A DNA stretch of 64,000 nt from Sorangium aterium (GTDB taxonomy: Bacteria > Myxococcota_A > Polyangia > Polyangiales > Polyangiaceae), in contig NZ_JAQNDK010000003.1 in assembly GCF_028368935.1 (NCBI RefSeq), positions 868,001 through 932,000 of the forward strand, given 5' to 3'. Shown in pieces: positions 63,290-64,000 of the stretch (its first letter is position 1; each line of letters opens with the position of its first letter). Both the position numbers and the translations under genes were made by a program. The notes under the pieces are model-generated. The model was not told where the DNA came from. It did not search any database and worked only from the letters and a program-made list of their open reading frames with translations.

Positions 63290-63408
63290 CTGATTCAAAC
63301 AGCGCTCTGGGCGATCAGCCGAGCGAGCAATCAATCCTTCTCACCGTTCGTGACGCCGCGCGATTCTTCGGGTCCGACTGGTTCAACAGAATCGTGTCAA
63401 AGCACTAG
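63290..63408 (+). pseudogene. IS630 transposase C-terminal scrap
   Basis: LTVRDAARFFGSDWFNRIVS followed by KH and a stop matches the end of the IS630 transposase at 40251 (VHDAKRIFGPDWCNRIVSEH). Only ~25 residues are left. Confidence 0.65.
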
Positions 63409-63482
63409 TACATCGCGCCGTGGCGCCCGCAGACACGCTTGCGCCCCTTCCCGAACCCGTTCACCATCTCGCCCGGCGAGGC

Positions 63483-64000
63483 ATGCCGACGGACCATGGC
63501 GAAGAAGAGGCAGCCGTCCTGGCCGCGGCGCGCGCCGGAGACCACGCGGCGTTCGCCGCGTTGAGCGAGCGCTACCGCCGCCAGCTTCGCGCGCACTGCT
63601 ATCGCATGCTCGGCTCGTTCGACGAGGCCGAGGACATGGTGCAAGAGGTCCTGCTCCGCGCCTGGCGTGGCCGCGAGGGGTTTCAGGGGCGATCGCTGTT
63701 TCGCACCTGGCTCTACTGCATCGCCACCAACGCCTGCCTGAACGCGCTGGAGCGCGCCCCGCCGCGGGTGCTGCCGCAGGACCTGGCGCCGCCGGTCACC
63801 GCCTCCACGCCGGCGTCGCAGGCGCGCTCCACGCCGCCCTGGGCGCCGGAGGTCCCGTGGCTCCAGCCGTTCCCGGACGACCTGCTCGACGCCGAGCCGC
63901 CCGCCGACGCCGTGGTAGAGGCGCGCGAGACCATCGCGCTGGCGTTCCTGGCCGCCCTGCAGCACCTACCGCCGCGCCAGCGCGCCGTGCTCATCCTGTC
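63483..64000 (+). CDS. ECF sigma factor (SigJ/TIGR02960-like), 3' end outside window
   Basis: The gene runs off the window. Region 2 is visible (HAAFAALSERYRRQLRAHCY, RMLGSFDEAEDMVQEVLLRA, GREGFQGRSLFRTWLYCIAT), and the start of region 4 (LPPRQRAVLIL). The 'PWLQPFPDDLLD' segment between them is typical of the TIGR02960-type ECF factors, which carry an extra SnoaL-like C-terminal domain (not visible here). I use the ATG at 63483; a GTG at 63420 is an alternative. No regulator can be seen on the left. Confidence 0.85.
   Translation, partial: MPTDHGEEEAAVLAAARAGDHAAFAALSERYRRQLRAHCYRMLGSFDEAEDMVQEVLLRAWRGREGFQGRSLFRTWLYCIATNACLNALERAPPRVLPQDLAPPVTASTPASQARSTPPWAPEVPWLQPFPDDLLDAEPPADAVVEARETIALAFLAALQHLPPRQRAVLIL

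Overview
The window is very GC-rich DNA with the coding style of a large-genome myxobacterium (Sorangium/Polyangium-like). The signs are many lipoproteins, Ser/Thr kinases fused to ATPase or helical regions, an FHA sigma-54 activator, ECF sigma factors, PEGA and Gly-rich secreted proteins, and few close operons. This assignment is inference from gene content; there is no rRNA or other marker gene.

The window has three parts. (1) 1-10633 is ordinary chromosome: an XdhC-MobA fusion, lipoproteins, a DUF350 + ATP-grasp pair divergent from a three-gene 2OG-oxygenase operon, and the 5' half of a kinase-AAA ATPase gene. (2) 10634-61666 is a ~51.0-kb integrative element. (3) 61667-64000 is chromosome again: the 3' half of the same kinase gene, an IS630 scrap and an ECF sigma factor running off the end. 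The element sits inside the kinase gene. Both junctions share TCTG, and joining them restores the reading frame and the expected protein sequence. A large serine recombinase gene lies just inside the right junction, and the reconstructed attP carries 21-bp imperfect inverted arms placed symmetrically around the dinucleotide TG.

Inside the element, from left to right: an IS21 istB wreck (11.2-11.9 kb); a trypsin-ricin lectin lipoprotein; a duplicated and rearranged block around a small unknown gene and a divergent FHA-EBP / Ser-Thr kinase pair (14.3-19.7 kb); a large unknown protein; a three-gene 4-bp-overlap operon (23.0-24.9 kb); a three-gene Gly-rich/PEGA envelope operon (25.3-29.7 kb) divergent from a sigma factor fused to a membrane segment; a membrane-anchored HTH protein; and a sigma-70 gene with a 70-aa partner.

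Then comes a conflict/defence-type region (36.8-50.6 kb). It holds an operon of two Gly/Pro-rich mini-proteins, a membrane protein, a caspase-like protease and a TIR-like protein. It also holds a second TIR-like gene, a signal peptidase fused to an 'FLRSF' domain, a DUF4062-kinase fusion, and two decayed TIR-like genes, one of them broken by a single stop codon. The right end of the element is built of nested transposons. An IS66 copy is split by a four-gene Mu/Tn7-like transposon with a 6-bp target duplication, and there are other IS66, IS21 and IS630 pieces.

The most promising undescribed system is the caspase + TIR operon at 36854-40173 with its two mini-proteins and membrane protein, carried on an element that can in principle leave the kinase gene precisely. 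Functions are read from motifs; no searches were run.
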